From Ruminococcaceae bacterium OttesenSCG-928-I18 (GTDB taxonomy: Bacteria > Bacillota > Clostridia > Oscillospirales > Ruminococcaceae), in the NCBI GenBank assembly GCA_030266325.1, contig JAJDHT010000003.1:1-64000 (forward strand): DNA of 64,000 bases. Direction: 5' to 3'. This document shows, one piece after another, positions 40,276 to 49,093 of the stretch. Positions within the stretch are counted from its first letter, which is position 1; each line of letters starts with the position of its first letter. The notes under the pieces were generated by a model. That model saw nothing but the letters and a program-made list of their open reading frames with translations, made no database searches and was not told where the DNA came from. The position numbers were made by a program, and so were the translations under genes.

Positions 40276-41019
40276 TTAGCGCAAGTTGTTTAATTCCTCA
40301 TTGATTTGGTCGTTGGTTTGCACAACCCGGCTGTTCATCTGGAAAGCGCGCTGTGCCTGGATCACCTCGACCATCTCCCGAGACAGATCGACCGAAGAAA
40401 ACTCCAGATAGAACTGGCGAACCTCGTAGGTGCGCGCATTTGCGCCTCCCTGGCCCAGCAAAATAGGATCGCCGGAGTTTTCGCTGACGGTGTAGCGGGC
40501 ATTGTTTTGCGACTCCAGGCCGTACTGGTTTTCGAACCCCCAGACACCCAGGCGCTCGGCCAAGCCCTCCGTGTTGAGCGAACCGTTTTCAAAGGGGAGA
40601 ACGATGTGCTGGCCGTTGCGGTCTAAAACATAGTGGCCGTCGTTGGTCACCAGCGCCGCCCCATTCCCCTCCACAGACAGGTTGAAGGCTCCGTTGCGGG
40701 TGTATTCACGCTGTCCACCCCCCACATCGATGCCGAAAAAACCTTCGCCGTTCAATGCGAAATCCAGTTCATAGCCAGTCTCGTTCAGGGCAGACTGACC
40801 CATGATGTTGTCCACATATTCCTGCTTGACGCCATGCCCTACCAAATGGTTTCCATCCACATTCGTGTTGATACGGCTACGAAGCAGATCGTCAAAAGAG
40901 GCACGACGCGTTTTATAACCGGTCGTGTTCACATTGGCAATATTGTGGGCAACGACATCCAGCTTGCTTTGGAACGCTTTCATGCCCGTGGCGCCTGTCC
41001 AAAATCCGATATTACTCAT
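40276..41019 (-). CDS. Flagellar hook-basal body protein (FlgG/FlgF-like)
   Basis: KLDVVAHNIANVNTTGYKTRRASFDDLL...FALNGEGFFGI...EMVEVIQAQRAFQMNSRVVQTNDQINEELNNLR. Confidence 0.88.
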   Translation of the reverse strand: MSNIGFWTGATGMKAFQSKLDVVAHNIANVNTTGYKTRRASFDDLLRSRINTNVDGNHLVGHGVKQEYVDNIMGQSALNETGYELDFALNGEGFFGIDVGGGQREYTRNGAFNLSVEGNGAALVTNDGHYVLDRNGQHIVLPFENGSLNTEGLAERLGVWGFENQYGLESQNNARYTVSENSGDPILLGQGGANARTYEVRQFYLEFSSVDLSREMVEVIQAQRAFQMNSRVVQTNDQINEELNNLR

Positions 41020-41156
41020 CTTGCTTTCCTTCCGCGCATAAAGTACGTATTTTCAGTATAACATAAATGGAAATAGATTTGCACCCTAAAAAAGTGGGTT
41101 ATGCGTAAGTTGGCGAGTCAATTTTTTGCTGCAAAAAAGCCCTTGTGTGATTGCCC

Positions 41157-41903
41157 TTAGAGCGCGGCAATATTGACGGCCTTAGCATAGGTGGCGTCGA
41201 TAAACTGCAGCGCCTGAGAGGCGGAGGAGAAGTTCCGCTGTGCCATCATCATGGCGGTCATTTCATCTGTCATATTTACATTGCTGTTTTCGTAGGCACC
41301 TTGCACAAGCTGCGGGTCCTCGGCCGGAGCTCCCGGCCCTCCAGCCACCGAAAACAGGCCGTTTGCATTCTGTTCGACGTCGGCGTCATCTGCGGGAACG
41401 GTGATGGCAAGGGTGCCCAGCGCCGCCCCGGTCAGGCTGTTTGTGATCTGCCCGTTCGCGTCGACCGCGATATCGCTTGTGTTGATTTGAAGTGGCCCTC
41501 CCTGGCCGAGCACGCGCCCCCGGCCACGCAGAACCAGATACCCTTCATCGTCGAGGTCAAACTGGCCGTCCCGCGTGAGATAGGTCTGGCCGTCCTCTCC
41601 CTGGATATTGAAAAAACCATAACCGGTGAGGGCCATATCGAAGGGCCTTGTGGTTTCCGTCAGGCCGCCGGCGGTGAAGATATCCGGCACCTCACTGACA
41701 ATCCGTGCAGGGTCTCCGGTGCCAACCCCGTTTGTGTTGTAACGCTCAAGCCGGGTGAGGAAGTTTTGCTCAAAAGTACTGGAAAGCAAACGGCTTGTCT
41801 TAAAACCGGGTGTCTGCAGGTTTCCAATATTGTGAGAGATCACATTCAAACTGCGCTGCTGCATGAACATGCCGGAAGCGGCGGTATAAAAACCCTGTAG
41901 CAT
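41157..41903 (-). CDS. Flagellar hook-basal body protein (FlgG/FlhO-like)
   Basis: LQGFYTAASGMFMQQRSLNVISHNIGNLQTPGFKTSRLL...MALTGYGFFNI...MTAMMMAQRNFSSASQALQFIDATYAKAVNIAAL. Confidence 0.87.
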   Translation of the reverse strand: MLQGFYTAASGMFMQQRSLNVISHNIGNLQTPGFKTSRLLSSTFEQNFLTRLERYNTNGVGTGDPARIVSEVPDIFTAGGLTETTRPFDMALTGYGFFNIQGEDGQTYLTRDGQFDLDDEGYLVLRGRGRVLGQGGPLQINTSDIAVDANGQITNSLTGAALGTLAITVPADDADVEQNANGLFSVAGGPGAPAEDPQLVQGAYENSNVNMTDEMTAMMMAQRNFSSASQALQFIDATYAKAVNIAAL

Positions 41904-41947
41904 GTTTGTTTTCTCCTTTCACCTACGGGACTGTTTATAAGCAGAAC

Positions 41948-42733
41948 TCAGAGGCTCAGATAACTGGAGAGCCTTTGTTTCATCTTCAATATGGCCTTCG
42001 AATGCGTCTGGCTGACACGGGATTCGGAAACGCCCATCACTTTGGCAATTTCGTGCAGTTTCAGGTGTTCGTAATAGTAAAGCGATACAACAAGACGCTC
42101 CTTCTCCGTCAGGGCCTCGATCGACTCTTTGAGCTGTTCTCGCATTTCCTGCTGCATCAAACCCTTTTCGGGCAAGCTTTCCTCATCGGGGCTCACAAGC
42201 CCCGGCGGTTCGGAGGAACCCGGCAAAGCGTTCTGCAGCAGGTCTTCAAAACTCATGACGGCGCCGGCATTCATCTCGGAAAAATGTTTGTTGACCGCAT
42301 CCTCGCTGAGGCCCATGTAGTCCGCCAGCTCCTTGGTGGAGGGTTCACGCATCAGTTCTGTGGAGAGGGCGTTGTACGCTTCGCTGACCTCCCTCGCGGT
42401 GCGGCGCACACGCCGGGGAACCCAGTCCTGTTTCCTCACGAAATCGATATTTGCATTCCGGATACGCATATAGGCATAGTTTTCAAATTTCATGCCCTTA
42501 TCCGGGGTGTATTTGTCGAGGCAATCCATCAAAGTGAGGACCCCTTCGTTGACGACGTCCTCTACCTGCGCGTACCCGGAGGTGATGCCACGCATCTGCA
42601 CGGCCACGCTTTTGGCGATGTAACTGTAATGCATAACCAGCTGGTTCCGCAACTCAAAGTCGCCCGTTTTTTGGTATTCGGCCAATACGTCAGCGGGGTT
42701 TTCCAGTTTGAATTTTACGTCGGGCTCAGCCAC
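41948..42733 (-). CDS. fliA: Flagellar sigma factor FliA/WhiG type
   Basis: HYSYIAKSVAVQMRGITSGYAQVEDVVNEGVLTLMDCLDKYTPDKGMKFENYAYMRIRNANIDFVRKQDWVPRRVRRTAREV. Confidence 0.94.
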   Translation of the reverse strand: MAEPDVKFKLENPADVLAEYQKTGDFELRNQLVMHYSYIAKSVAVQMRGITSGYAQVEDVVNEGVLTLMDCLDKYTPDKGMKFENYAYMRIRNANIDFVRKQDWVPRRVRRTAREVSEAYNALSTELMREPSTKELADYMGLSEDAVNKHFSEMNAGAVMSFEDLLQNALPGSSEPPGLVSPDEESLPEKGLMQQEMREQLKESIEALTEKERLVVSLYYYEHLKLHEIAKVMGVSESRVSQTHSKAILKMKQRLSSYLSL

Positions 42734-42764
42734 TGGCAGCCCCCTTTTCTAGTTGATCTCACCG

Positions 42765-42893
42765 ATTGGTGGAATGAAGCGTGTTCCCCGCAGTTGGGTC
42801 ACGGGGGATCGGCGCCACGGACCGACAAGTCCGCCCCAATGAGCGGGGTATTAGACCCCACAAGTGGGGAATGAAACCCTGTGTTCCACCAAT
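42765..42893 (-). repeat. Intergenic structured element bounded by inverted repeats; contains copy 2 of the dispersed repeat
   Basis: ATTGGTGGAA (42765-42774) / TTCCACCAAT (42884-42893); internal CATTCCCCACTTGTGGGG... on minus strand. Confidence 0.55.
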
Positions 42894-42934
42894 TATACGC
42901 TGAAAAAGTGATAAAGGTATGAGGAAAGACCGAA

Positions 42935-45025
42935 TTAAACGGCCACATTGGCCTGGCCGATGGCGATATTGCCAAGGGCCTGTATCTGAATATCCGTGTC
43001 GATCTCGTTGAAGCTGAGAACGACGACACGAGGATAAAATTGATCGATGAGTTTTTTGAAATAGATGCGCACGATGGGGCTGGTGAGCACGATGAGGTTC
43101 TGGACAAGGTCACGGACCCGTTCAAACTGCTCGTTCGAGGCCGTGACGATGGACTGGATCACGTCGGGCTCCAGCGCGAGGTAGCTGCCGCCGTCCATTT
43201 TCTTGACGGCATTCATGATCAGGTTTTCCACCTCGGCGTCCAGGGTGATCACCTTGAGCTGGCCCGCGTCGGCAAAGCGGTGCGAAATCGTGCGCCGCAG
43301 CGCCTGGCGCACATACTCTGTCAGCATGTCCGTGTCTTTGACGGCGGAGGCATAGTCACCCAGTGTTTCCAGAATGCTCTCAAGATCCCGAACGGGGATG
43401 CCTTCCCGCAGAAGATTCGAGAGGACTTTTTGCAGATCGCCAATGGCGAGCATGCCGGGAATGGTGTCTTCGACAATGGTGGGGTTGGTTTTCTTGAGGT
43501 TTTCGAGCATGTTGCCCACCTCTTGCCGCGTGAGAAGCTCGTGGGCATGCTGACGGATGATCTCGGCAAGGTGGGTGATGATCACGCTGGTGGGGTCGAC
43601 AAGGGTATATCCGGCCAGTTCCGCTTTGGGTTTTTTGTCCTCACTGATCCATTTGGCGGGAATGCCGAAAGCCGGCTCAATCGCGTCGATGCCGTCTACG
43701 GGTTCGGCGCTGTCCCCGGGGGCAAGCGCAAGATAGTGGTCGATCAGAACGTCGCCCATGGCCACCTGCTCGCCCTTAAAGCGAATGGTATACTGGTTCG
43801 GGTTGAGCTGGCCGGAGTCTTTGAGGCGGACCGAGGGGACAACCATACCCATCTCCTGGGCAAACTGCTTTCGGAACATGACCACACGATCCACAAAACT
43901 GCCGCCGCTGGCTTCATCTACCAGTGGGAGCAGCGAATAACCGAACTCCATTTCGATCTGTTCCACATTGAGAAGAGAATAGACATTGTCGATGTTACGA
44001 TAGTAAGAGGCCTCACTTGTCACCTCTTCCATGGGCATCTCCTCTTCGGGAAGCTGCCCGTCGGCCAGCACGGGGGCCGCCTGCCTCGAACGCCTCAGCA
44101 GAAGGAAACCAAAGGCGATGAGCAAAGCACTGGTGATGACAACTTGAACGGGCGGGAAGTTGACAAAGATGAGCAGCAGCATGATAAAGCCGGTGATGAT
44201 CAGGGCGATGGGCTGGCCGATAAACTGCTGGGCAATCGCTTTGTTCAGGCTGTCGTCGTTGCCGCTGCGGGTAACCACCATGCCGGTAGCCACCGAGATG
44301 AGCAGGGAGGGGATCTGGCTCATCAGGCCATTGCCGATGGTGGCGGTGGCGAAGATATCCATGATGGCGTTAAAATCGCCCAAGCCGTTGACAAAACCCA
44401 TGGCGATGCCGCCCACGAAGTTGATGAGTACGATGACGATAGAGATGATCGAGTCGCCCTTAACAAACTTCGTTGCGCCGTCCATCGAACCGAAGAAGTC
44501 CGCCTCGCTCTGTACTTTTTGGCGGCGCGCCCGCGCTTCTTCTTCGTCAATCAGGCCCGAGTTCAGGTCGGCGTCGATGGCCATCTGCTTGCCGGGCATG
44601 GCGTCCAGGGTGAAGCGGGCGCTTACCTCAGCCACGCGCTCGGAGCCCTTGGTGATGACCATGAACTGAGCCAGCACCAAAATGAGGAAGATGACAATAC
44701 CGACGATATAGTTGTTTTGGATGATAAAGCTGCCAAACGCACGGATGACCTGCCCGGCGTCACCGTTGTAGAACAGGATGCGCTTGGTGGCCGCGACGTT
44801 CAGCGAAAGGCGGAACACCGTGGTGACAAGGAGGATGGAGGGGAAGATGGAAAACTCCAGCGGCTCCTTGATGTACATGGTGATGAGCAGGATGATAAAA
44901 CTGATGGCAAGGTTCAGGATAAAAAAGAGGTCGAGCACACCCGCGGGCAGGGGAATAATGAGAAGGAGAACCACCGCAACGACAATAATCGCTACGGCAT
45001 TCGTCATAGGATTGAATCTCTTCAC
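42935..45025 (-). CDS. flhA: Flagellar biosynthesis protein FlhA
   Basis: FSIFPSILLVTTVFRLSLNVAATKRILFYNGDAGQVIRAFG...RVAEVSARFTLDAMPGKQMAIDADLNSGLIDEEEARARR. Confidence 0.97.
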   Translation of the reverse strand: MKRFNPMTNAVAIIVVAVVLLLIIPLPAGVLDLFFILNLAISFIILLITMYIKEPLEFSIFPSILLVTTVFRLSLNVAATKRILFYNGDAGQVIRAFGSFIIQNNYIVGIVIFLILVLAQFMVITKGSERVAEVSARFTLDAMPGKQMAIDADLNSGLIDEEEARARRQKVQSEADFFGSMDGATKFVKGDSIISIVIVLINFVGGIAMGFVNGLGDFNAIMDIFATATIGNGLMSQIPSLLISVATGMVVTRSGNDDSLNKAIAQQFIGQPIALIITGFIMLLLIFVNFPPVQVVITSALLIAFGFLLLRRSRQAAPVLADGQLPEEEMPMEEVTSEASYYRNIDNVYSLLNVEQIEMEFGYSLLPLVDEASGGSFVDRVVMFRKQFAQEMGMVVPSVRLKDSGQLNPNQYTIRFKGEQVAMGDVLIDHYLALAPGDSAEPVDGIDAIEPAFGIPAKWISEDKKPKAELAGYTLVDPTSVIITHLAEIIRQHAHELLTRQEVGNMLENLKKTNPTIVEDTIPGMLAIGDLQKVLSNLLREGIPVRDLESILETLGDYASAVKDTDMLTEYVRQALRRTISHRFADAGQLKVITLDAEVENLIMNAVKKMDGGSYLALEPDVIQSIVTASNEQFERVRDLVQNLIVLTSPIVRIYFKKLIDQFYPRVVVLSFNEIDTDIQIQALGNIAIGQANVAV

Positions 45026-45086
45026 GCTCTCCTACTCCTCAATGGTTTGCTGTGGATGGTCGAACGGAATGTTCCTGAAAACATAT

Positions 45087-46238
45087 TTATGATGGCGGAA
45101 CATCCGTATGGTTTTTACCCTCCCCGCCGCCGGGCGGTTCCACGGGTTCCTCCGGCCGGTAAGAGGAGGGGTCGATGTTGAGCTTTTTATCTTTCACACT
45201 GTAGACAAAGGCCAGCACCTCGGCCACGGCCCCGTAAAACTCCGCGGGGATTTCGGTATCAAGAGGGGCATTGTCGTACAGGCTGCGCGCCAGCGGTTTG
45301 TTTTCCACCAGCATGATGTTGCTCTCTTCGGCGAGTTTGATGATGCGCAGGGCCATGAGGTCGGCCCCCTTGGCGAGCACAATGGGGGCGTTGTCGATGC
45401 CGGCGGCGTATTTGATGGCCACCGCATAGTGGGTGGGGTTTCGGATGACAACGTCCGCTTCGGGCACGCTCTGCATCATACGCGCCTGGCTCATTTCACG
45501 CTGTTTCTGCTTGATTTTGCCCTTGATCTGCGGGTCACCTTCGGTCTGTTTGTACTCTTCCTTCACCTCTTGCTTAGACATTCTCATGTCTTTTTCATAC
45601 TGCCACCGCTGGAACAGGAAATCGCCTGCGGCCAGAAAAGCAAAGATGATCGCCACGGTGGTTACAACGTCCATGAGGAAATCGGCGCCATAGTAGAGGA
45701 CATTGATAAAGTCCATCTCCATAAGGCGGGGAAGCTCCCCAACCCGCTCGAGGTACTTGGAGTAGATGACATACCCGAGGATCGTGATTTTGAGGATGGA
45801 TTTCAGCAGCTCGACGACACCACGCATGCTGAAAATCTTTTTGAGCCCCTGCTTTGGGGACATCCGGCTGAATTTTGGCTTCAAAGCATCGGTGGAGAAG
45901 TTCATGCGGGTTTGTGCCAGGGTGACGGCAATGACGGCCAAACCGGCCACAATCAGGCAGGGAACAGCGGCCACGGCATAGACCCCTGCGCACTGGATGA
46001 AAATTTTGCGCACATCGCCCAGTGCCAGAACCTGCACGACGCTTGCCTGGTTCCAAAAGCGATCCACACTGCCCATAAGCGCCGTCAGGATGATGTTGCC
46101 TACAAACTGTAAGGTGTAAAACACAGCGAGGAGGCTTGCCAGTGTCACGATTTCCTGGCTTTTAAAAACATTACCCTTTTTGCGTTCGTCGTTTTTTCTC
46201 TTCGGTGTCGCTTGCTCGGTTTTCTCATCGCCCGGCAA
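45087..46238 (-). CDS. flhB: Flagellar biosynthesis protein FlhB
   Basis: KTEQATPKRKNDERKKGNVFKSQEI...VVIRNPTHYAVAIKY (NPTH autocleavage motif). Confidence 0.96.
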   Translation of the reverse strand: MPGDEKTEQATPKRKNDERKKGNVFKSQEIVTLASLLAVFYTLQFVGNIILTALMGSVDRFWNQASVVQVLALGDVRKIFIQCAGVYAVAAVPCLIVAGLAVIAVTLAQTRMNFSTDALKPKFSRMSPKQGLKKIFSMRGVVELLKSILKITILGYVIYSKYLERVGELPRLMEMDFINVLYYGADFLMDVVTTVAIIFAFLAAGDFLFQRWQYEKDMRMSKQEVKEEYKQTEGDPQIKGKIKQKQREMSQARMMQSVPEADVVIRNPTHYAVAIKYAAGIDNAPIVLAKGADLMALRIIKLAEESNIMLVENKPLARSLYDNAPLDTEIPAEFYGAVAEVLAFVYSVKDKKLNIDPSSYRPEEPVEPPGGGEGKNHTDVPPS

Positions 46239-46280
46239 GATGTTCCCCCCTTTTGGGCAGTGGGTGAGTAATCAGACAGA

Positions 46281-47072
46281 TCAGGTTGTGTCCATACCGC
46301 CGGACATCACTTCGGTGGTGCCAAGTAAGTTGTCCATCATCACGGTGAGGTAATTGTCGATAAACTGGCCGATGTAGGGGGCCAATAAAAATAACAGCAG
46401 AACACCAAGCAAAATGCGCAACTGGAAGTTGATAACAAATACGGTGATCTGCGGGATAAACTTCATCAGAATGCCCATTGAGGCCTGCAGGATAAACTCG
46501 GCCACCATCAGAGGGGCAACAAGGCGGATCGCCAGCATAAACACAGAGACGAAAAGCTCCATGATGAACGCCGAGATGCTGAGGGAGAGCGTGGAGGCCC
46601 CCAGAGGGATGTAGGAAAAGGAATCGGCGTACATGCGAATCAGAGCCAGGTGGGTGCCCGAGGCAAAGAGGTACATCACGAAGAACATCGTGACAAGCTG
46701 GCCTGAAAAAGAAACTTGGATCTGTGTGGCGGGGTCGAAACTTTTGGCCATGGCCAGGCCGATATCGGTGTCCATGATATCGCCCGCATAAAAAAGAAGG
46801 TAATAGAAAATGATAAAGACGTAGCCGTAAATGGCACCCACGAACAACTCCCGCAGCAACGAGAACGCATATTCCAAATCCCCCATGGCAAGGACAGCAT
46901 CCATTGGTTGCATGGGGGCAATCAGCAGGGTGAGACCAATCACAAGCCCCATACGGGCCATTTGAGGTATGTTGTTGCGGGCAAAGAGCGGGTTGAGCAA
47001 GATCATGCCGGCAATACGGGCGAAAACGAGCAAATAGACCAGCAAGCCCGAAAAATTGATCTCAATGCTCAT
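46281..47072 (-). CDS. fliR: Flagellar biosynthesis protein FliR
   Basis: FARIAGMILLNPLFARNNIPQMARMGLVIGLTLLIAP...; position between fliQ and flhB. Confidence 0.94.
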   Translation of the reverse strand: MSIEINFSGLLVYLLVFARIAGMILLNPLFARNNIPQMARMGLVIGLTLLIAPMQPMDAVLAMGDLEYAFSLLRELFVGAIYGYVFIIFYYLLFYAGDIMDTDIGLAMAKSFDPATQIQVSFSGQLVTMFFVMYLFASGTHLALIRMYADSFSYIPLGASTLSLSISAFIMELFVSVFMLAIRLVAPLMVAEFILQASMGILMKFIPQITVFVINFQLRILLGVLLLFLLAPYIGQFIDNYLTVMMDNLLGTTEVMSGGMDTT

Positions 47073-47099
47073 GCAACGCTCCGTTCCATGTCCGCGGCA

Positions 47100-47366
47100 T
47101 CAGAAAGCCGTCATCAGGTCAAACACTTCAAAGGTGAAATTGCTGATCGTCGAGTAGATCCAAGAGCCCATAATCAGCAGCATCAAAGCGATGACAAGCA
47201 ACTTCGGAACAAAGGTAAGGGTTTGTTCATGAATTTGGGTGGCGGCCTGGAATACGGCGATGATCAGGCCGATGATGATGCTGCCTATGAGAATGGGGCC
47301 GGCAATTTGAATACATACAATGAGCATTTGCCGCATGACATCGAGAACTTGACCGCTGCTTAACAA
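47100..47366 (-). CDS. fliQ: Flagellar biosynthesis protein FliQ (probable TTG start)
   Basis: VMRQMLIVCIQIAGPILIGSIIIGLIIAVFQAATQIHEQTLTFVPKLLVIALML. Confidence 0.93.
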   Translation of the reverse strand: MLSSGQVLDVMRQMLIVCIQIAGPILIGSIIIGLIIAVFQAATQIHEQTLTFVPKLLVIALMLLIMGSWIYSTISNFTFEVFDLMTAF

Positions 47367-47391
47367 AAAACTGAACCCCTTTCCGCTGTGA

Positions 47392-48204
47392 TCATGTGCC
47401 GAACGAATTGACAAGTGTTCCCATCATCAAACTCCATCCGTCCACCATGACAAACAAAAGCAACTTGAAGGGCAGGGAGATCATGGCGGGGGGCAGCATA
47501 ACCATACCCATGCTCATCAAAATGCTGCCAACAACCAGGTCGATAATCAAGAAAGGCAAAAAAATCAAAAAGCCCATCATGAACGCCCGGGAGAGCTCAC
47601 TTGTTAAAAAAGCCGGTGTGATGACCGTGAGTGGAAGCTCCGCAAGCTCTACGGGGTCACTCGGGTCTTCAATTTCCGGGGGTTCTATGTCGCCAAGATC
47701 CAGGAACATGTCAAGTGATTCCTGTGTGGTTTGCGTCAACATGAACTTTTTAATGGGTTCGGCCGCGGCCTGCAGCGCTTCGGTGCTCGTCAGTTCCCCC
47801 TCTTTATAGGGCTGATACGCCACCTCATTCATCTCGTCGATGGTGGGCTGCATGATGAACAATGTGAGGAAAACCGCCAGCCCAATCAGGATCATGTTGG
47901 GCGGCGACTGGGCCGTGCCCATGGCATTGCGCAGAAAACTCAGTACGATGACGATGCGTGTGAAGCTTGTCATCATCAGTACCACAGAGGGCAACAGCGC
48001 CAAAAAGGCGAAGATGACAATGACTTCGAGGGCGCCAAGGTTTCCCTCGGTATCGCTGGCGTCCACGTCAATGGTGACGCCGGCGGCCTGTGCCGTTATG
48101 CCCAAAAAACTGACAAGCACGAGGCAGAGAAGCCCAGAGAGAAGGAAGACGCGCAATAACTTCTTGACCTGTTGCTTCTGCCCACCTGGGAGGGATTTGT
48201 TCAT
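47392..48204 (-). CDS. fliP: Flagellar biosynthesis protein FliP
   Basis: LPSVVLMMTSFTRIVIVLSFLRNAMGTAQSPPNMILIGLAVFLTLFIM...PAMISLPFKLLLFVMVDGW. Confidence 0.97.
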   Translation of the reverse strand: MNKSLPGGQKQQVKKLLRVFLLSGLLCLVLVSFLGITAQAAGVTIDVDASDTEGNLGALEVIVIFAFLALLPSVVLMMTSFTRIVIVLSFLRNAMGTAQSPPNMILIGLAVFLTLFIMQPTIDEMNEVAYQPYKEGELTSTEALQAAAEPIKKFMLTQTTQESLDMFLDLGDIEPPEIEDPSDPVELAELPLTVITPAFLTSELSRAFMMGFLIFLPFLIIDLVVGSILMSMGMVMLPPAMISLPFKLLLFVMVDGWSLMMGTLVNSFGT

Positions 48205-48581
48205 AAAGTTCCTCCCGGTCCGTCATCGCTCGGTTTTTTCAGTTTGGATACCGCTTGTTTCAACGCGTCGGAAAAAGGGAGGGCTTCGCCTTGCTCGGGC
48301 AATTTCATCTCTTCGTCGGGGTCGTCAAACTCATGAACTGCTTGAATGGCATGTTCACTCATGGCCACAAGGAACACCTTGTTTTGCACCCGTACGAGCA
48401 ATAGGCTGCTGTTTTTCCCAAAGCTCACCCGGTCTAAGATATTGATCAGCCGGCCGCCGCCACCCGGCATACCGGGCACGCGCTTGTTGAGCCAACGCAG
48501 GGTGAACCAGGCAAGAAACAGCACCACAGCAAGGGCTACAATCGCACCAAGAATCCTTAAGATGATCTCTCCAAAACCCAA
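48201..48581 (-). CDS. fliO: Flagellar biosynthetic protein FliO
   Basis: Single TM then INILDRVSFGKNSSLLLVRVQNKVFLVAMSEHAIQAV; adjacent to fliP. Confidence 0.85.
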   Translation of the reverse strand: MGFGEIILRILGAIVALAVVLFLAWFTLRWLNKRVPGMPGGGGRLINILDRVSFGKNSSLLLVRVQNKVFLVAMSEHAIQAVHEFDDPDEEMKLPEQGEALPFSDALKQAVSKLKKPSDDGPGGTL

Positions 48582-48662
48582 AAGGCATTAGCCCCCCTGC
48601 TTGTGGATATGCATAACAAACCGGTGGTGCGCCTGTGCAGACGACCACGGGTACATACTCTA

Positions 48663-49028
48663 TTAACCGAGGATTTTTTCGACAGTTTGCAAGATGCGGT
48701 CCGGCTTAAAGGGTTTCACGATGAAGTCCAGTGCACCATAGCGAATCGCGTCCACCACCATCGACTCCTGCCCCATGGCCGAGCACATGACGATTTTTGC
48801 ATTGGGGTCGGCAGACTTAATGGCCTGCAAGGCTTCCAAACCGTCCATATTAGGCATGGTGATGTCCATTATGACGAGGTCTGGTTTCTCTGCAAGATAG
48901 GTATCGAGCGCAATTTTGCCGTCGGCGGCCTCGAGCAGGTTGCTGAATCCCTGGCCGGTCAGACTGTTTTTGATCATCATACGCATGAACGCGGCGTCGT
49001 CTACAATCAAAATCTTTTTGTTTTCCAT
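48663..49028 (-). CDS. cheY: CheY-like response regulator
   Basis: KKILIVDDAAFMRMMIKNSLTGQGF...PDLVIMDITMPNMDGLEALQAI...GALDFIVKPFKPDRI. Confidence 0.95.
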   Translation of the reverse strand: MENKKILIVDDAAFMRMMIKNSLTGQGFSNLLEAADGKIALDTYLAEKPDLVIMDITMPNMDGLEALQAIKSADPNAKIVMCSAMGQESMVVDAIRYGALDFIVKPFKPDRILQTVEKILG

Positions 49029-49093
49029 AACTATGATATCCCTTTCCATTTCAAATTGGTGACCATGCTAGGTGATTTTTAACTTTGTGATAT

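Noticed and set aside
43040-45181. 713-aa plus-strand ORF antisense to flhA
   Set aside because: GC-driven shadow ORF; His/Gly/Asp-rich mirror composition; flhA on the minus strand is unmistakable.
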